Position numbers and translations under genes: made by a program
Shown: piece by piece, positions 37,373-46,900 of the stretch
Position numbering within the stretch: the stretch's first letter is position 1
Layout of the letters: every line of letters starts with the position of its first letter
Source: Methanobrevibacter sp.
GTDB lineage: Archaea > Methanobacteriota > Methanobacteria > Methanobacteriales > Methanobacteriaceae
DNA: 64,000 nucleotides
Assembly: GCF_030539665.1 (NCBI RefSeq)
Contig: NZ_JAUNXR010000002.1
Location: 124,001-188,000, forward strand
Direction: 5' to 3'
Notes under the pieces: generated by a model
Seen by the model: the letters and a program-made list of their open reading frames with translations, nothing else
Databases searched by the model: none
Told to the model about the DNA's origin: nothing

Positions 37373-37666
37373 CTATCCTTCATAGATTAACACCCTATTT
37401 TCACCGATGGCTTCGTCAAACTTTTTACTGATGCCTGTAGTTAATAGAAGATCCACTTTGCATTTCAGTGCTTTTATTATTCTGTCCCAAAATGCTGCAA
37501 GTGTTACTGCTGACATGTGTGGTGCTTTTTCAACAAGCAAATCAACATCACTATCTTCTGTTGCACTTCCTTTCGCATAAGAGCCAAAGAGATATACCTT
37601 TTTAACACCATATTCCCGCGCTATAGGTTCTATTTCATTTTTAATAATTGAAATTGTAAGCATCAT
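37373..37666 (-). CDS. mntA: MntA-like minimal nucleotidyltransferase antitoxin
   Basis: A 97-residue nucleotidyltransferase with the GSX10DXD motif: FGSYAKGSATEDSDVDLLVE, Gly28-Ser29 with Asp40 and Asp42. Family members paired with HEPN toxins neutralise them by AMP transfer. A third carboxylate is present in CKVDLLLT. Two adjacent ATG codons could start the protein; GAAGATGAT precedes them. The cognate toxin gene follows at once. Confidence 0.87.
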   Translation of the reverse strand: MMLTISIIKNEIEPIAREYGVKKVYLFGSYAKGSATEDSDVDLLVEKAPHMSAVTLAAFWDRIIKALKCKVDLLLTTGISKKFDEAIGENRVLIYEG

Positions 37667-37933
37667 ATCATCTTCTTATATTAATAATTATTTAAAATAT
37701 TATTTAATAAAAGTTACTTTAAAAAAGACTCTTTCAAAAAGTCTTCTGATAAGTAAGTATTCCGCATTTTATTCTTGTCTTGTTTTGAAAGGATTGTTTT
37801 AATTCATTATTGCTTTTAAGAATAGAAATATGTATGTTATTATAATTAGTAATGGAATATTGATTAACCAAAACAAAAAAGTGCAAAGTTGTCACTAAAG
37901 ACAGCAAAAAATAGTAAAAAATAGCCTATCTGA

Positions 37934-38014
37934 CTAGTAGCAGAATATGTAAACAATAGCCAATATTATGATTGTTAAAATTGTTAAGATAATGTATTGT
38001 TTGCGACTTACCAT
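37934..38014 (-). CDS. Possible 26-residue single-span membrane peptide
   Basis: MVSRKQYIILTILTIIILA opens a basic N-terminus and one hydrophobic helix, ending YIFCY. GGGTTATT lies just before the ATG, a weak Shine-Dalgarno. Length and composition resemble small membrane peptides or type I toxin-like peptides. It could also be chance; only the downstream hairpin and T-tract favour a real gene. Confidence 0.3.
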   Translation of the reverse strand: MVSRKQYIILTILTIIILAIVYIFCY

Positions 38015-38033
38015 AATAACCCATTTTAGTTTT

Positions 38034-38071
38034 TTAAAAAAAGAAAAAAGTTAAAAAGTATATGAATACTT
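38034..38071 (-). terminator. Terminator of serB
   Basis: AAGTAT (38056-38061), 4-base loop, ATACTT (38066-38071), 2 bases after the serB stop. The minus strand continues TTTAACTTTTTTCTTTTTTT. Confidence 0.6.
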
Positions 38072-38073
38072 GT

Positions 38074-39960
38074 TTAACCTATGTTGTACTTTTGTAAAAG
38101 TAAAAGCTCTTCAGTAGATAATTTTCCACCGTTTTTGAATTTTTCAAAGATGGTTTCAGCTTTTTCTTTTTCTTCGTTGTTTTTGTTACCTTTTGGACCT
38201 GATTTGTTTTCAGATTTTCTTCTTCTAGGTTTGTTGGTACCTAATTTTTTATTGATAACGTGAATATCACTTAAAACAACTTTAAACTCTTCGTGTTTTG
38301 CAGAAGCGTTTTTACGAGCTTCGATGAATTTCTTGTGAGCTTCATCAGCAGCAGTTCTAATATCATCAGTTTTTCTGAAGAATTCTAACATTTTTTCGTG
38401 TGCTTCTTGTGCTTTTTCAGAAAGTTCAATAACTTTAGCGTGTTCTTCTTCGGATAATTTTTTAAGATCTTGAGCTTCGCCTTGAACTGATTCATCTTCT
38501 TGAATCTCGTTTAATTGTTTTCTTAAATCATTTGCATTTTTAACAAGTTGATTTTCTTTTTTGATATCTAAAACACGAGTTTCAATGATTTTATCAATCT
38601 TTTTAATCTCATTTTCTATTTTGATTTTATTACGTTTACCAGAAGACCATTCTAAGTTTTTAAGCTTGTTGTTAGCCTCATTACGTGCTTTTTTAGCTTT
38701 TTCAACTTCTTTGTTGATCTCATTACGTTCGTTTCTGAATTCAATAGCTTTATTTAAGTTTTCTTTTAATGAAGCATTCAATTCATCACGTATTTTACGT
38801 TCTTCTTTAGCAATTCTGTTAAATTCTTCCCTTTCATCAGCAATTTTGGAGATTTCAGCTTCTTTTTCGTCTTTTTGTTGTCTTACACCTTCCATGGTGT
38901 CAGCAAGTACAAATTCGGATTTTGGAAGGGAGTCTTTTTTAGCTTCTACTTCTTCAGCCACTTGTTCACCTACTTCTACTTCTTCAGCTGCTTCTTCAAG
39001 TTCTTCTTCCTCTTCAGCTTCTTTGATAGCTTCTTCTTCAGCAGCAACTTCAGGAACAACTTCATCTAAAGCTTCTTGGATTTCTTCAGCGTCCTCTTCT
39101 TCGATTTCGACGTCTTTAGCAGCTTCTTCAAGTTCTGCTTCTTCCTCAGCTTCTTCTTCAGCAGCTTCAACAGCAGCAACTTCAGGAACAACTTCATCTA
39201 AAGCTTCTTGGATTTCTTCAGCATCTTCTACTTCAAGTTCAACATCTTCTGCTGCTTGTTCAAGTTCTTCTTCAACAGCTTCGTCTTCGATTTCTTGTTC
39301 AACAGCAGTTTCTTCAGCAATATCGGCAGTTAATTGATTATTAATTTCATCAAAGACTTTGGTTAAGTCTTTATCGTCTACAACAATGTCAGCTATTTCT
39401 TTTACAGAAGGTTTTGCATTGAATCCGATTCCAATTCCTGCAGCTTCAATCATGGAAATATCGTTTGCTCCATCACCAACTGCAATAACTTCATCTAAAG
39501 AAATACCTTTTTCTTCAACAAGGTCATTTAAGACATCTAATTTAGTACCAGATACTAAAGGACCTTCTACTTCACCAGTCAATTTACCATCTTCAACAAT
39601 GAAACTATTAGTGTAAATGTAATCAACACCTAATTTTTCCTTGATTACATCTGCAACTACATCAAAACTACCACTAATAATTGCTACTTCTAAATCTTCA
39701 TCTTTCAAATTATTGATAGTTTCTTCAGCACCATCCATTAATGGAAGTTCATCAGCAACTTTTTGAATATCTTCAATGGAAGTTCCTTCAAGAAGTTTAA
39801 CTCTATCTTTGATAGCAGTTTCAAAGTCTATTTCCCCTTGCATAGCTTTCTCAGTAATGTCAGCTATTTCATCTTCAACGTTTGCTAATTTTCCTATCTC
39901 ATCTATTGCTTCACCATCAATAATAACGTTATCTAAGTCAAATACTACAAGTTTAATCAA
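38074..39960 (-). CDS. serB: Phosphoserine phosphatase (HAD) fused to Glu/Ala repeats and a COG1340-like coiled coil
   Basis: A 628-residue fusion. Residues 1-210 are a HAD phosphatase: nucleophile Asp8 in VVFDLDNVIIDG, motif II VAIISGSFD near 95, and motif IV IAVGDGANDISMIEAAG near 163. They match SerB, which makes serine. Residues 215-345 are a Glu/Ala-rich stretch with the unit EEIQEALDEVVPEVAA in two copies. Residues 355-628 are a charged coiled coil like COG1340 proteins, ending ETIFEKFKNGGKLSTEELL. The start is TTG with GGTGG before it. It follows tbp by 12 bases. Whether the fusion still makes serine or uses the HAD part otherwise is open. Confidence 0.85.
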   Translation of the reverse strand: MIKLVVFDLDNVIIDGEAIDEIGKLANVEDEIADITEKAMQGEIDFETAIKDRVKLLEGTSIEDIQKVADELPLMDGAEETINNLKDEDLEVAIISGSFDVVADVIKEKLGVDYIYTNSFIVEDGKLTGEVEGPLVSGTKLDVLNDLVEEKGISLDEVIAVGDGANDISMIEAAGIGIGFNAKPSVKEIADIVVDDKDLTKVFDEINNQLTADIAEETAVEQEIEDEAVEEELEQAAEDVELEVEDAEEIQEALDEVVPEVAAVEAAEEEAEEEAELEEAAKDVEIEEEDAEEIQEALDEVVPEVAAEEEAIKEAEEEEELEEAAEEVEVGEQVAEEVEAKKDSLPKSEFVLADTMEGVRQQKDEKEAEISKIADEREEFNRIAKEERKIRDELNASLKENLNKAIEFRNERNEINKEVEKAKKARNEANNKLKNLEWSSGKRNKIKIENEIKKIDKIIETRVLDIKKENQLVKNANDLRKQLNEIQEDESVQGEAQDLKKLSEEEHAKVIELSEKAQEAHEKMLEFFRKTDDIRTAADEAHKKFIEARKNASAKHEEFKVVLSDIHVINKKLGTNKPRRRKSENKSGPKGNKNNEEKEKAETIFEKFKNGGKLSTEELLLLQKYNIG

Positions 39961-39972
39961 CTATACCACCAA

Positions 39973-40518
39973 TTATATTAAATCTAGCTCACGTAATCTG
40001 TCGTAAGCTCTTTCGACACCAAGTTTAGCGTCGTCACGGGTTTTAGCACCAGTACAAACAACTTTACCGGAACCAAATAATAAAAGAACTACTTTAGGAT
40101 CAGATAATCTGTATACTAATCCTGGGAACTGTTCAGGTTCATATTCTGTATCTTCAAGTTCTAAAGCTACAGCTTCTAAATTTAATGTGGATTCTAAATT
40201 ACCAGAAGCCACTATGTTTTGAATTATAATCTCAAACTCATGAGGAATATCAGGATCGACTTCCCTCATCAAATCAACAGTTTTTTTAATTGCCAATTTT
40301 GAATCGTCAATTGATTTAGCACCAGTACACACAAGTTTTCCAGAACTAAAAATTAACGCAGCTGTCTTAGGTTCTTTTAGTTTGAAAACTAATCCTGGGA
40401 ACTGTTCGCGATTAAATTCGACACCTTCTAAAGCTTTGGAAATCTCAGTAAGAACAATATCTTTTCCAATACTTGCAGAAGCCACAATGTTTTCAATTTT
40501 AATATCAACATCGGTCAA
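39973..40518 (-). CDS. tbp: TATA-box-binding protein
   Basis: A 181-residue general transcription factor, a direct repeat of two 90-residue halves (IENIVASASIGKDIVLTEI and IQNIVASGNLESTLNLEAV). Each half has the FPGLVFKL/FPGLVYRL and FSSGKLVCTGAK/FGSGKVVCTGAK phrases that contact DNA. The start codon is TTG with GGAGG 7 bases before it. An ATT-poor acidic tail is short. It is followed by serB in the same unit. The DNA-binding saddle recruits TFB and RNA polymerase. Confidence 0.97.
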   Translation of the reverse strand: MTDVDIKIENIVASASIGKDIVLTEISKALEGVEFNREQFPGLVFKLKEPKTAALIFSSGKLVCTGAKSIDDSKLAIKKTVDLMREVDPDIPHEFEIIIQNIVASGNLESTLNLEAVALELEDTEYEPEQFPGLVYRLSDPKVVLLLFGSGKVVCTGAKTRDDAKLGVERAYDRLRELDLI

Positions 40519-40706
40519 TTTAAAACCTCCAATTAACTTTTTAAAATAAGTAAAGTAAGAATTTAAAATAAAAAAATTATCCTTAAATTTTTACTATTAA
40601 ATAATATTATTTAAATAGTATATAAAGGTATGTTTATTTTAATATAAAAAAATACTATTAATCTTAATAACAAAATATCAATAAGATACATGAAGGTTTT
40701 GATAAG

Positions 40707-41249
40707 ATGATAGAGGTTGAAGTTAAGGCAAAAATCAATGATTTTGATGAAATGGAAGAGAAAATATTAGGCATAGGTGCTGTAAAAACAAAAGTTGAAT
40801 TTCAGGAAGATTTGTACTTCAACAGCCCAATAGTGGATTTTGCCAAAACCGATGAAGCTTTAAGAATAAGAACAACAAGAAAGGAAGATGTTGAAAATAT
40901 TTTCATAACCTACAAGGGCCCAAAGATAAACAAGGAAGCCAAAACACGCAAGGAAGTCGAAATGGCTATTGAAAATGCCGAAATGGGAAACGACATCCTT
41001 GAAAGCATTGGATTCAGACAGGTACGTGCCGTCAGAAAGAACCGAAAATACTTCGAATATGAAAACTTCGAGATAAGCCTTGATGACGTGGAGGGCCTTG
41101 ACCCGTACATGGAAATCGAAATATCCCTGCCAGACGGAACAGACTATACCGAAGCCCAGAAAAGCATTTTTGATTTATATGAAAAATTAGGTGTTGTTGA
41201 TGGATTTGAAACAACATCCTATTTAGAATTATTAGAAAATAAAAAATAG
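40707..41249 (+). CDS. cyaB: CYTH-domain protein (CyaB/thiamine-triphosphatase-like)
   Basis: A 180-residue tunnel-fold phosphohydrolase or cyclase. ExExK is present at residues 3-7 (IEVEVKAKI), and the basic RIRTT, YKGPK and KEVE strands follow. Archaeal members are annotated as class IV adenylate cyclases, but many CYTH enzymes hydrolyse triphosphates instead, so the activity is uncertain. It is divergent from tbp across 188 bases of AT-rich DNA. Its stop lies in a bidirectional hairpin. Confidence 0.85.
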   Translation: MIEVEVKAKINDFDEMEEKILGIGAVKTKVEFQEDLYFNSPIVDFAKTDEALRIRTTRKEDVENIFITYKGPKINKEAKTRKEVEMAIENAEMGNDILESIGFRQVRAVRKNRKYFEYENFEISLDDVEGLDPYMEIEISLPDGTDYTEAQKSIFDLYEKLGVVDGFETTSYLELLENKK

Positions 41250-41269
41250 GATAATAAAAATTATCCTAT
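41246..41269. terminator. Bidirectional hairpin between cyaB and a small minus-strand ORF
   Basis: ATAGGATAAT (41246-41255), 4-base loop, ATTATCCTAT (41260-41269): a perfect 10-pair stem. It overlaps the cyaB stop (41247-41249) and the stop of the 54-codon ORF (41261-41263). The minus strand continues TTTTTTATTTTC, a good terminator for that ORF. Confidence 0.65.
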
Positions 41270-41425
41270 AAGAATATCTCTTGTTAAAAATCCATCCTTT
41301 TCAGGAGAAACATTTTTAATATGTTCTTCAGCTGCTTTATCAAGAATTTCAATAGGTATTTTCTCAAATTCCTCATTAGGCAACATTTGAAGTTCTCTTA
41401 ATGTCATATCTTCGTATTTTTTCAT
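41261..41425 (-). CDS. Small protein of 54 residues, unknown
   Basis: The product begins MKKYEDMTLRELQMLPNEEF and ends GFLTRDILIG. It is acidic and helical with no known motif. Support comes from position: it ends in the bidirectional terminator, it is preceded by an overlapping 38-codon ORF, and a TATA-like TTTATATAA lies upstream of both. No strong Shine-Dalgarno is present (GGGCGAT only), so it may depend on translation of the preceding ORF. A frameshifted single gene is an alternative. Confidence 0.45.
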   Translation of the reverse strand: MKKYEDMTLRELQMLPNEEFEKIPIEILDKAAEEHIKNVSPEKDGFLTRDILIG

Positions 41426-41538
41426 AATATCGCCCGAAATAGCTCAATGCCATTATCATAAAAAAAAACATACGGCAATTCTGATTTAAGTTTTTCCTTA
41501 ATCAAATTCATATGCTCAAATATATGGCCAAATAACAT
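41422..41538 (-). CDS. Small ORF of 38 residues overlapping the next start (ATGA)
   Basis: MLFGHIFEHMNLIKEKLKS opens it and ELFRAIL closes it. Its TGA overlaps the ATG of the 54-codon ORF by two bases, a typical coupling arrangement. A TTTATATAA box at about 41565-41575 on the minus strand is close enough for a leaderless or short-leader transcript. Alternatively it is the N-terminal half of one protein split by a frameshift. Confidence 0.35.
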   Translation of the reverse strand: MLFGHIFEHMNLIKEKLKSELPYVFFYDNGIELFRAIL

Positions 41539-41745
41539 TTAAATATTTGTTAAAGCATTATATAAATCTTATTTAGAATATTAGTTAACATGACTACTTG
41601 AATAGTAAAATAAATTGATTACAATTGTTTAAAGTTAAAACAATTTTATTAAGTAAAATCAATTTTTCTAAATGAAAACCATATGGAAAACTTTTTAACC
41701 TATTAAAATGATATTATAAAAATGTGTTTAAAAGGAGGTTAAAAA

Positions 41746-41940
41746 ATGCGTGACGATACAATGGTATGCGATCTCTGTGGAGCAGTGAATGAATTTTTGG
41801 CAATCCAATGCTGGAACTGCGGCTATTGGTTCAGCCAGGCCGACTACATTTTCCCGCTGGCCGCATCACAGGTCTACGAAGGAGAAGAGCTGGAAGAGAA
41901 GCTTGAGGAATATAGAGAACACAGGGATGAACAGTATTAA
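41746..41940 (+). CDS. Small zinc-ribbon protein
   Basis: A 64-residue protein with VCDLCGAVNEF and QCWNCGYWFSQ, two CxxC pairs forming a rubredoxin-like ribbon, and an acidic helical tail (EELEEKLEEYREHRDEQY). AAAGGAGGTT lies 5 bases before the ATG, the strongest RBS in this area. The TAA stop overlaps the stop of the convergent gene by two bases. The function is unknown. Confidence 0.75.
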   Translation: MRDDTMVCDLCGAVNEFLAIQCWNCGYWFSQADYIFPLAASQVYEGEELEEKLEEYREHRDEQY

Positions 41941-43874
41941 CTTAAAATCCCCAGAACTTCCCCAACCAAATCAGCATAGTCCTTCAAGTCAGAATCAAAA
42001 TAGTGCCACAAGTCAACATATGAAAATGACAGCAGCTCTGTTTTTAAAGAGAAGTACTTGTCCATGAAATCCTCCCTGCTTATTTTACCCAATTCTACTT
42101 TTTCATATTCAAACTTGCATTTTGAGCAGTCAAGAATCAATGAACGAATCTTGTTTATTTCAATGTCAACCTGCTTCAGACCTTCCTTAAGGTTAAGCAA
42201 GTATTCCGCATGCCCCTTCAAATCTGAATCGAAGTATGGAATCACTTCCAGATAATTGAAATCATCGATCTTGTCCTTGAATTCGCCGATGTCATCAGGA
42301 AGTGTGGAATCGCTGTTATGCTTATCGATTACTGATTTAAGGCCTTTCAGTTCATCGATTTCTTCCTTGACATCGCTGAAAAGTTTTTCCATGTCTTCAA
42401 TGTCCCCATATGGAACCTTGAATGATGAGTCAAAACCTTCCAAACCCTTCAGGTCCATTGAATGCAGCCTGTCCAACATTTCCCTGTATTCATTCAAGCG
42501 CTCGATTTTGGAAGAGTCCTTGATTGAGCCGTCATTTAGGAAATTCAAAAGAATTGAGACCTTGAAATTGCCAAAGTCAAGGGAATCGATATCAGCATTC
42601 ACCTCATCAATCCTATTGAGAATCCCCATATAAGCACTGAACTGGTTCTCTTCAATGAGATCATCGTATTTCTGATTGAATTCAGACAGTTCCCCATTGA
42701 AACTGGCGAGCTTTTCCAAGTCATGATAATCCATAAAGTCTTCCCATCTTTTGTTGAACTCTTCAAATTCCCTTTCGAATGAATTCTTCCTGTCCAGTTC
42801 CGCTTTTCTTTCGGAGAGTTCCATCCATTCCTCATCGAAATTGTTTAAGAACTTCTGTGCCTTTTTGATTTCGTCGGTGTTTTCCAATAGCTTGAAATAG
42901 TCAAAGGAGAACAATTCCTTCTTGAAATCAGAATGCTTTTCCAAAAACTTGCTTTTGGTATACTCATCCACTATGCCTTCAAGCAAGCCATCGAAATCCT
43001 GATAAAAAGAAGGGATTTCTGAATTTAGCTTATTGACCTTATCCTGTTCCATGTCAACATGAGTGAATTTAACTATAAGCTCCTTGATTGTGTCAACATC
43101 TTCAAACAGCGACAAGTCAAAATATGGCACCAGATCAATATATTCAATTGAAGCAAGAGCCTTTTTAAATTGAGAATAGTTTTCCGGCTTCTTTGAAAAT
43201 CCGTTGAAATACTTTTTAAATTCACCAAAATGTTGTTTTGAATCCTTAACAATTTGGGATTCATTGCCTGCAGTTTCTAAGAAATCATTTACTTCATTTA
43301 ACTCCTTAGTTTTGTTAGAAATTCCATTATCGTAGACCTGCATAAATTCATAATGGCCATTGGCAGCAACTTCCCCAACATTTAAAGAAACTATATCCAA
43401 ATATTCCTTTTTGGCCTCATCAGTGATTTCATCGTTGCTTAAAACCTTCAACACTGTCTTTTTATCAATGTCAACTGCATTTATGCTATCTAAAAAATCA
43501 TCCAGAACATCTATAAATTCGCATGCTGCATGAAAATTCCTTAAAAGAGTTTTATAGTCATCATTTTCAATTACAATCATTTCTGGAAAATTGTGGTTGG
43601 AAATATCCTCTTTAAAAGAGGCGGCCTGTTTATAAAGCTCTTCTGTTGAATTGTTATCAATAGCTGAAAAGAATCCTTCCCACTTCCTCAGGCTTTCCAA
43701 ATCATCAATAAGATCTTTTTCAGCTTCCTTATTTGATGACAATGCTGATTTCAATTTGGAAAATCCTGTATCTTCGGTTAAATAATAATAAACTTCATTG
43801 TTGCATTTTTTGCATTCTGTAACATCTAAAGAATTGTACTCTTCCCTGCATTCCGGACATATTTTTTTAAGCAA
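41937..43874 (-). CDS. Zinc-ribbon/coiled-coil protein, motorless paralogue of the adjacent helicase
   Basis: A 645-residue protein. N-terminal zinc ribbon CPECREEY/CKKCNNEVYYYL at 5-30, then helical, coiled-coil-rich sequence. Modules with a F.YL..PYFD.DL core recur (near 260, 540 and 625). The last 130 residues or so align with residues about 205-340 of the neighbouring helicase: LPDDIGEFKDKIDDFNYLEV here against [20 protein letters not shown] there, and both continue with RSL..DCS. No nucleotide-binding motif. Start codon TTG with the same leader (GGTGTAA-ATATTGCTTA) as the neighbour, so the duplication includes the translation start. It lies 42 bases downstream of the helicase gene, hence one operon. 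Function unknown. Confidence 0.75.
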   Translation of the reverse strand: MLKKICPECREEYNSLDVTECKKCNNEVYYYLTEDTGFSKLKSALSSNKEAEKDLIDDLESLRKWEGFFSAIDNNSTEELYKQAASFKEDISNHNFPEMIVIENDDYKTLLRNFHAACEFIDVLDDFLDSINAVDIDKKTVLKVLSNDEITDEAKKEYLDIVSLNVGEVAANGHYEFMQVYDNGISNKTKELNEVNDFLETAGNESQIVKDSKQHFGEFKKYFNGFSKKPENYSQFKKALASIEYIDLVPYFDLSLFEDVDTIKELIVKFTHVDMEQDKVNKLNSEIPSFYQDFDGLLEGIVDEYTKSKFLEKHSDFKKELFSFDYFKLLENTDEIKKAQKFLNNFDEEWMELSERKAELDRKNSFEREFEEFNKRWEDFMDYHDLEKLASFNGELSEFNQKYDDLIEENQFSAYMGILNRIDEVNADIDSLDFGNFKVSILLNFLNDGSIKDSSKIERLNEYREMLDRLHSMDLKGLEGFDSSFKVPYGDIEDMEKLFSDVKEEIDELKGLKSVIDKHNSDSTLPDDIGEFKDKIDDFNYLEVIPYFDSDLKGHAEYLLNLKEGLKQVDIEINKIRSLILDCSKCKFEYEKVELGKISREDFMDKYFSLKTELLSFSYVDLWHYFDSDLKDYADLVGEVLGILS

Positions 43875-43916
43875 TATTTTACACCTTATTTAATCAATAG
43901 TAATACTATTTTCAAA

Positions 43917-46900
43917 TCACTTTAATATATTTTCTAATTCGTCCACCTGGCATGTGTATCTGCATTTGGGATAACCTGAACAGCCAATGAAATCCCCATA
44001 TTTGCCCTTACGCTTTACAAGATCCTTGCCGCATTTCGGACATTTTCCCATGGCCTCTTTAGGTTTTTTATATGTTTTTTTAGATTTTTTACCCTTGAAA
44101 GAAGTTGTATTGTCACTTGACTTTTTCTTTTCTTTCTTGTATTCCTCAATTAGGCCATCAAATTTTCCGTTTAATGATTTCCTACCTTCACATGGACTTC
44201 CAGTCCATTTGGAACATGAAGCATAAGGACCATACTTTCCATATGAGACATAAAGTATGCCATCGCATCTAGGACAGTTTTCCATAATGTCCAAATCATT
44301 GAATTTGCCCCTATAAGAACCACCATCCCAGTCACATGCATTATGGGAACATATAAATTTCATATAGTTTTTATTAACTTTTAGGATGGATACATGACCT
44401 GTTTTACAAATAGGGCATTTCAATTTAGTTCTTATGAGCTTCTCATTTTTAGGATCAAACTCTATACCAGTAAGGACCTCGGCATCTGCAAATTCATTCA
44501 ACTCTTCAACGAATTGGGACGGTTTGTCATAATTTACAAGGAAATAATTGTATTTCTTGGTTCTGGTAATCCCTACATAAAATAACCTACGTTCTTCTGC
44601 AAATTCAAACTGATCCCCTTCATTGATGACATATTTGAGAACGCTGTCATCTTCTTTCTTGCTTGGGAATCCCATATACGAATTTTCCAAGTCCAGCAGG
44701 ATAACATTGTCCTCTTCCAAACCTTTAGACGAATGAACTGTCAAAAAGTTTATGTTTAAAGAAGGATTGTTTTTATAGATTATTCTGAATTTGTTATTGT
44801 CCCTATTGGAATTCTTGAGTTTGAAAGGAGAATCTTGAGCTATATAGGGTTTTATGGAACTGTTATACCTTGCCAATATCAAAATGTTTTTGGAGGTTTT
44901 GGAGATGTCCTTGACACAGTCCTCCAACGCTTTGATTTTGCTTTTATCATCCCTATCCTTATAATATGCTATTTTAATCGGATTCTTAATGTCTGACTCC
45001 TGTTTTGAATTTAGATTCTTTACCAGCTGATTTGGATTTTTGTTGATGAATCTTCCCGCAATATCAATCAAGCTTTGGGAATTCCTGTAAGTATTTTCAA
45101 TGTAGCATCTTTCATAGTCACTGAAATAATTCTGGAAGTTGGTAAACAGCCCCACATCACATCCAGTAAATCTGTAAATGGATTGCCAATCATCCCCAAC
45201 AACGAATATCTTGGAGTTTGAAGCGTCCTGAATCTCCTTTAGGAGTTTGAAACGGCTATAAGAAATGTCCTGATATTCATCTACAATTATGTATTTGTAG
45301 TTTCTGAAAACCTTGTTTTGTCTTATAACATCAATAGCTCCGTTAATCATGTCATCGAAATCAATGACATCTGGATCTTCCATCTCTTTTTCATATCTCC
45401 TATAGATTTCCTCTACAATATCTAAAAATAGCAGATGTCTTGTTTTATTAAAAGGAATTTTTTCATTTTCCGCCTGCTTTTTAAACTCATCAAATTTAGA
45501 AGAATCGAAATTGTTCCCTTTGAATAAGCTTATGAATGATTTTATCAAGTTAATGAAAGATTTGAAAGAGTCTAACTTGTCATTAGTTGCCAATGCTTTC
45601 AACACTTCTTCATAATCAACATCCTTAACTTCAACACCGTTTTCTTCCAAAATTCTGCGCAATTCAGACATTAGAATATTTTCACTTGCAAGATAAGAGT
45701 AGGTTTCGATTAATTTTGTGCCATGTTCCTTATGAAGACTTCTTTTGTCAAAAATTGCCTGTTTATACTTATCGGAATCTTTTTTATCCAGCCACGGAGC
45801 ATCCAAATTGCGATTGACACCAAAATGCTCCAAATAAATTCCATAGTCAGTTAAATAAAAATCAGGCTTGTAATTATTCCATTCCTTGACCTTTTTTCCA
45901 TCCTTGTCAACATATTGCTTTTCATATTCATAGTCAATTCCATGAATGAAAAGGAAATTAGCAATTAACAGCTCTTCGAAACTTTTAACTCTCTGATTGT
46001 ATTTGAATGTTTTCTTATCATCAAGTTCACTATATCTTTCCTTTAATGTTGTAAATGATCTTCCTTCTTCAATTTCCAAAATTTCCCCCAGATTCTTATT
46101 TTCCCTATCAACCACATCGTAAGAATAAAATGTGAAGTAGTCAGATACCTTTTCCAAAAGTTCCTTGTCTTCAAAAACCACATTGGAGAAAAAGTCATTG
46201 ACAACATCATCCAGCAAATTATCCTTAATAAGCACTTTCTTGCCCAGATCCTCTTCCAGAATGCCTTTACCCAATGAATGGAATGTGGATGCTTCAATAT
46301 CATCTGGAAGCTTTTTGACCAAGTCATCTGCAGAAGCCTTGGAATAGGACAGACAAAGTATTTCCTCAGGCTTGACTCCCTTATCAAGCAGATAGTTAAC
46401 CTTACCTGATATGGTCAAGGTTTTACCGCATCCTGCCCCTGCAATAATCTGCATGTTCCTCTCATCGGTGACTATTGATTTTCTCTGATTTACATCCAGG
46501 GACTTTCCATCGATGTCGCTGAAAAAGGAATAGTATCTTTCAAGTTCGCTTTCCACAAACTCGTCATTTTTCCCTTTAATGAACTTGTCAAAATTCCTGG
46601 AAGCCAAATTTAAAGCAGGTTCATCGATTATGTCTACATCAATGATTCTTGAAGCCATCTTTAAATTATTGAAATCATCAAACAGGTAACGATAATCTGA
46701 CAACAGCTTATTCTTGTAATTGGAATCTATGTAGGATTCCTTAGAAATGTTTGAAAATTCGGAAAATCCAATATTGACATTGTTGACTTTTATGAATTTG
46801 TCTATGTTGTCTAATTTGAAAAGTATGGATTTAGCATCGCTAATGGCTTTCTTATAATCTTCATTTTCTGTTTTATGCCATGAAAATGAATCAATGGATT

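Larger units (their letters stand above)
37667..38073. other. 407-base region between mntA and serB with tiny hydrophobic ORFs
   Basis: On the minus strand, reading from serB: the serB terminator, a 26-codon hydrophobic ORF (37934-38014), then a 23-codon hydrophobic ORF with TTG start (roughly 37813-37884), and a hairpin AAGACT/AGTCTT with T-tract near 37726-37747. The arrangement suggests a short transcribed unit but nothing confirms expression. Confidence 0.4.

Noticed and set aside
38900-39300. CRISPR-like or satellite repeat
   Set aside because: The repeated DNA is in frame within serB and codes for the Glu/Ala units; there are no constant spacers and no cas genes.
38561-39337. 258-codon Ser/Ala-rich ORF opposite serB
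   Set aside because: Antisense of the Glu/Ala repeats and coiled coil; low complexity explains the open frame.
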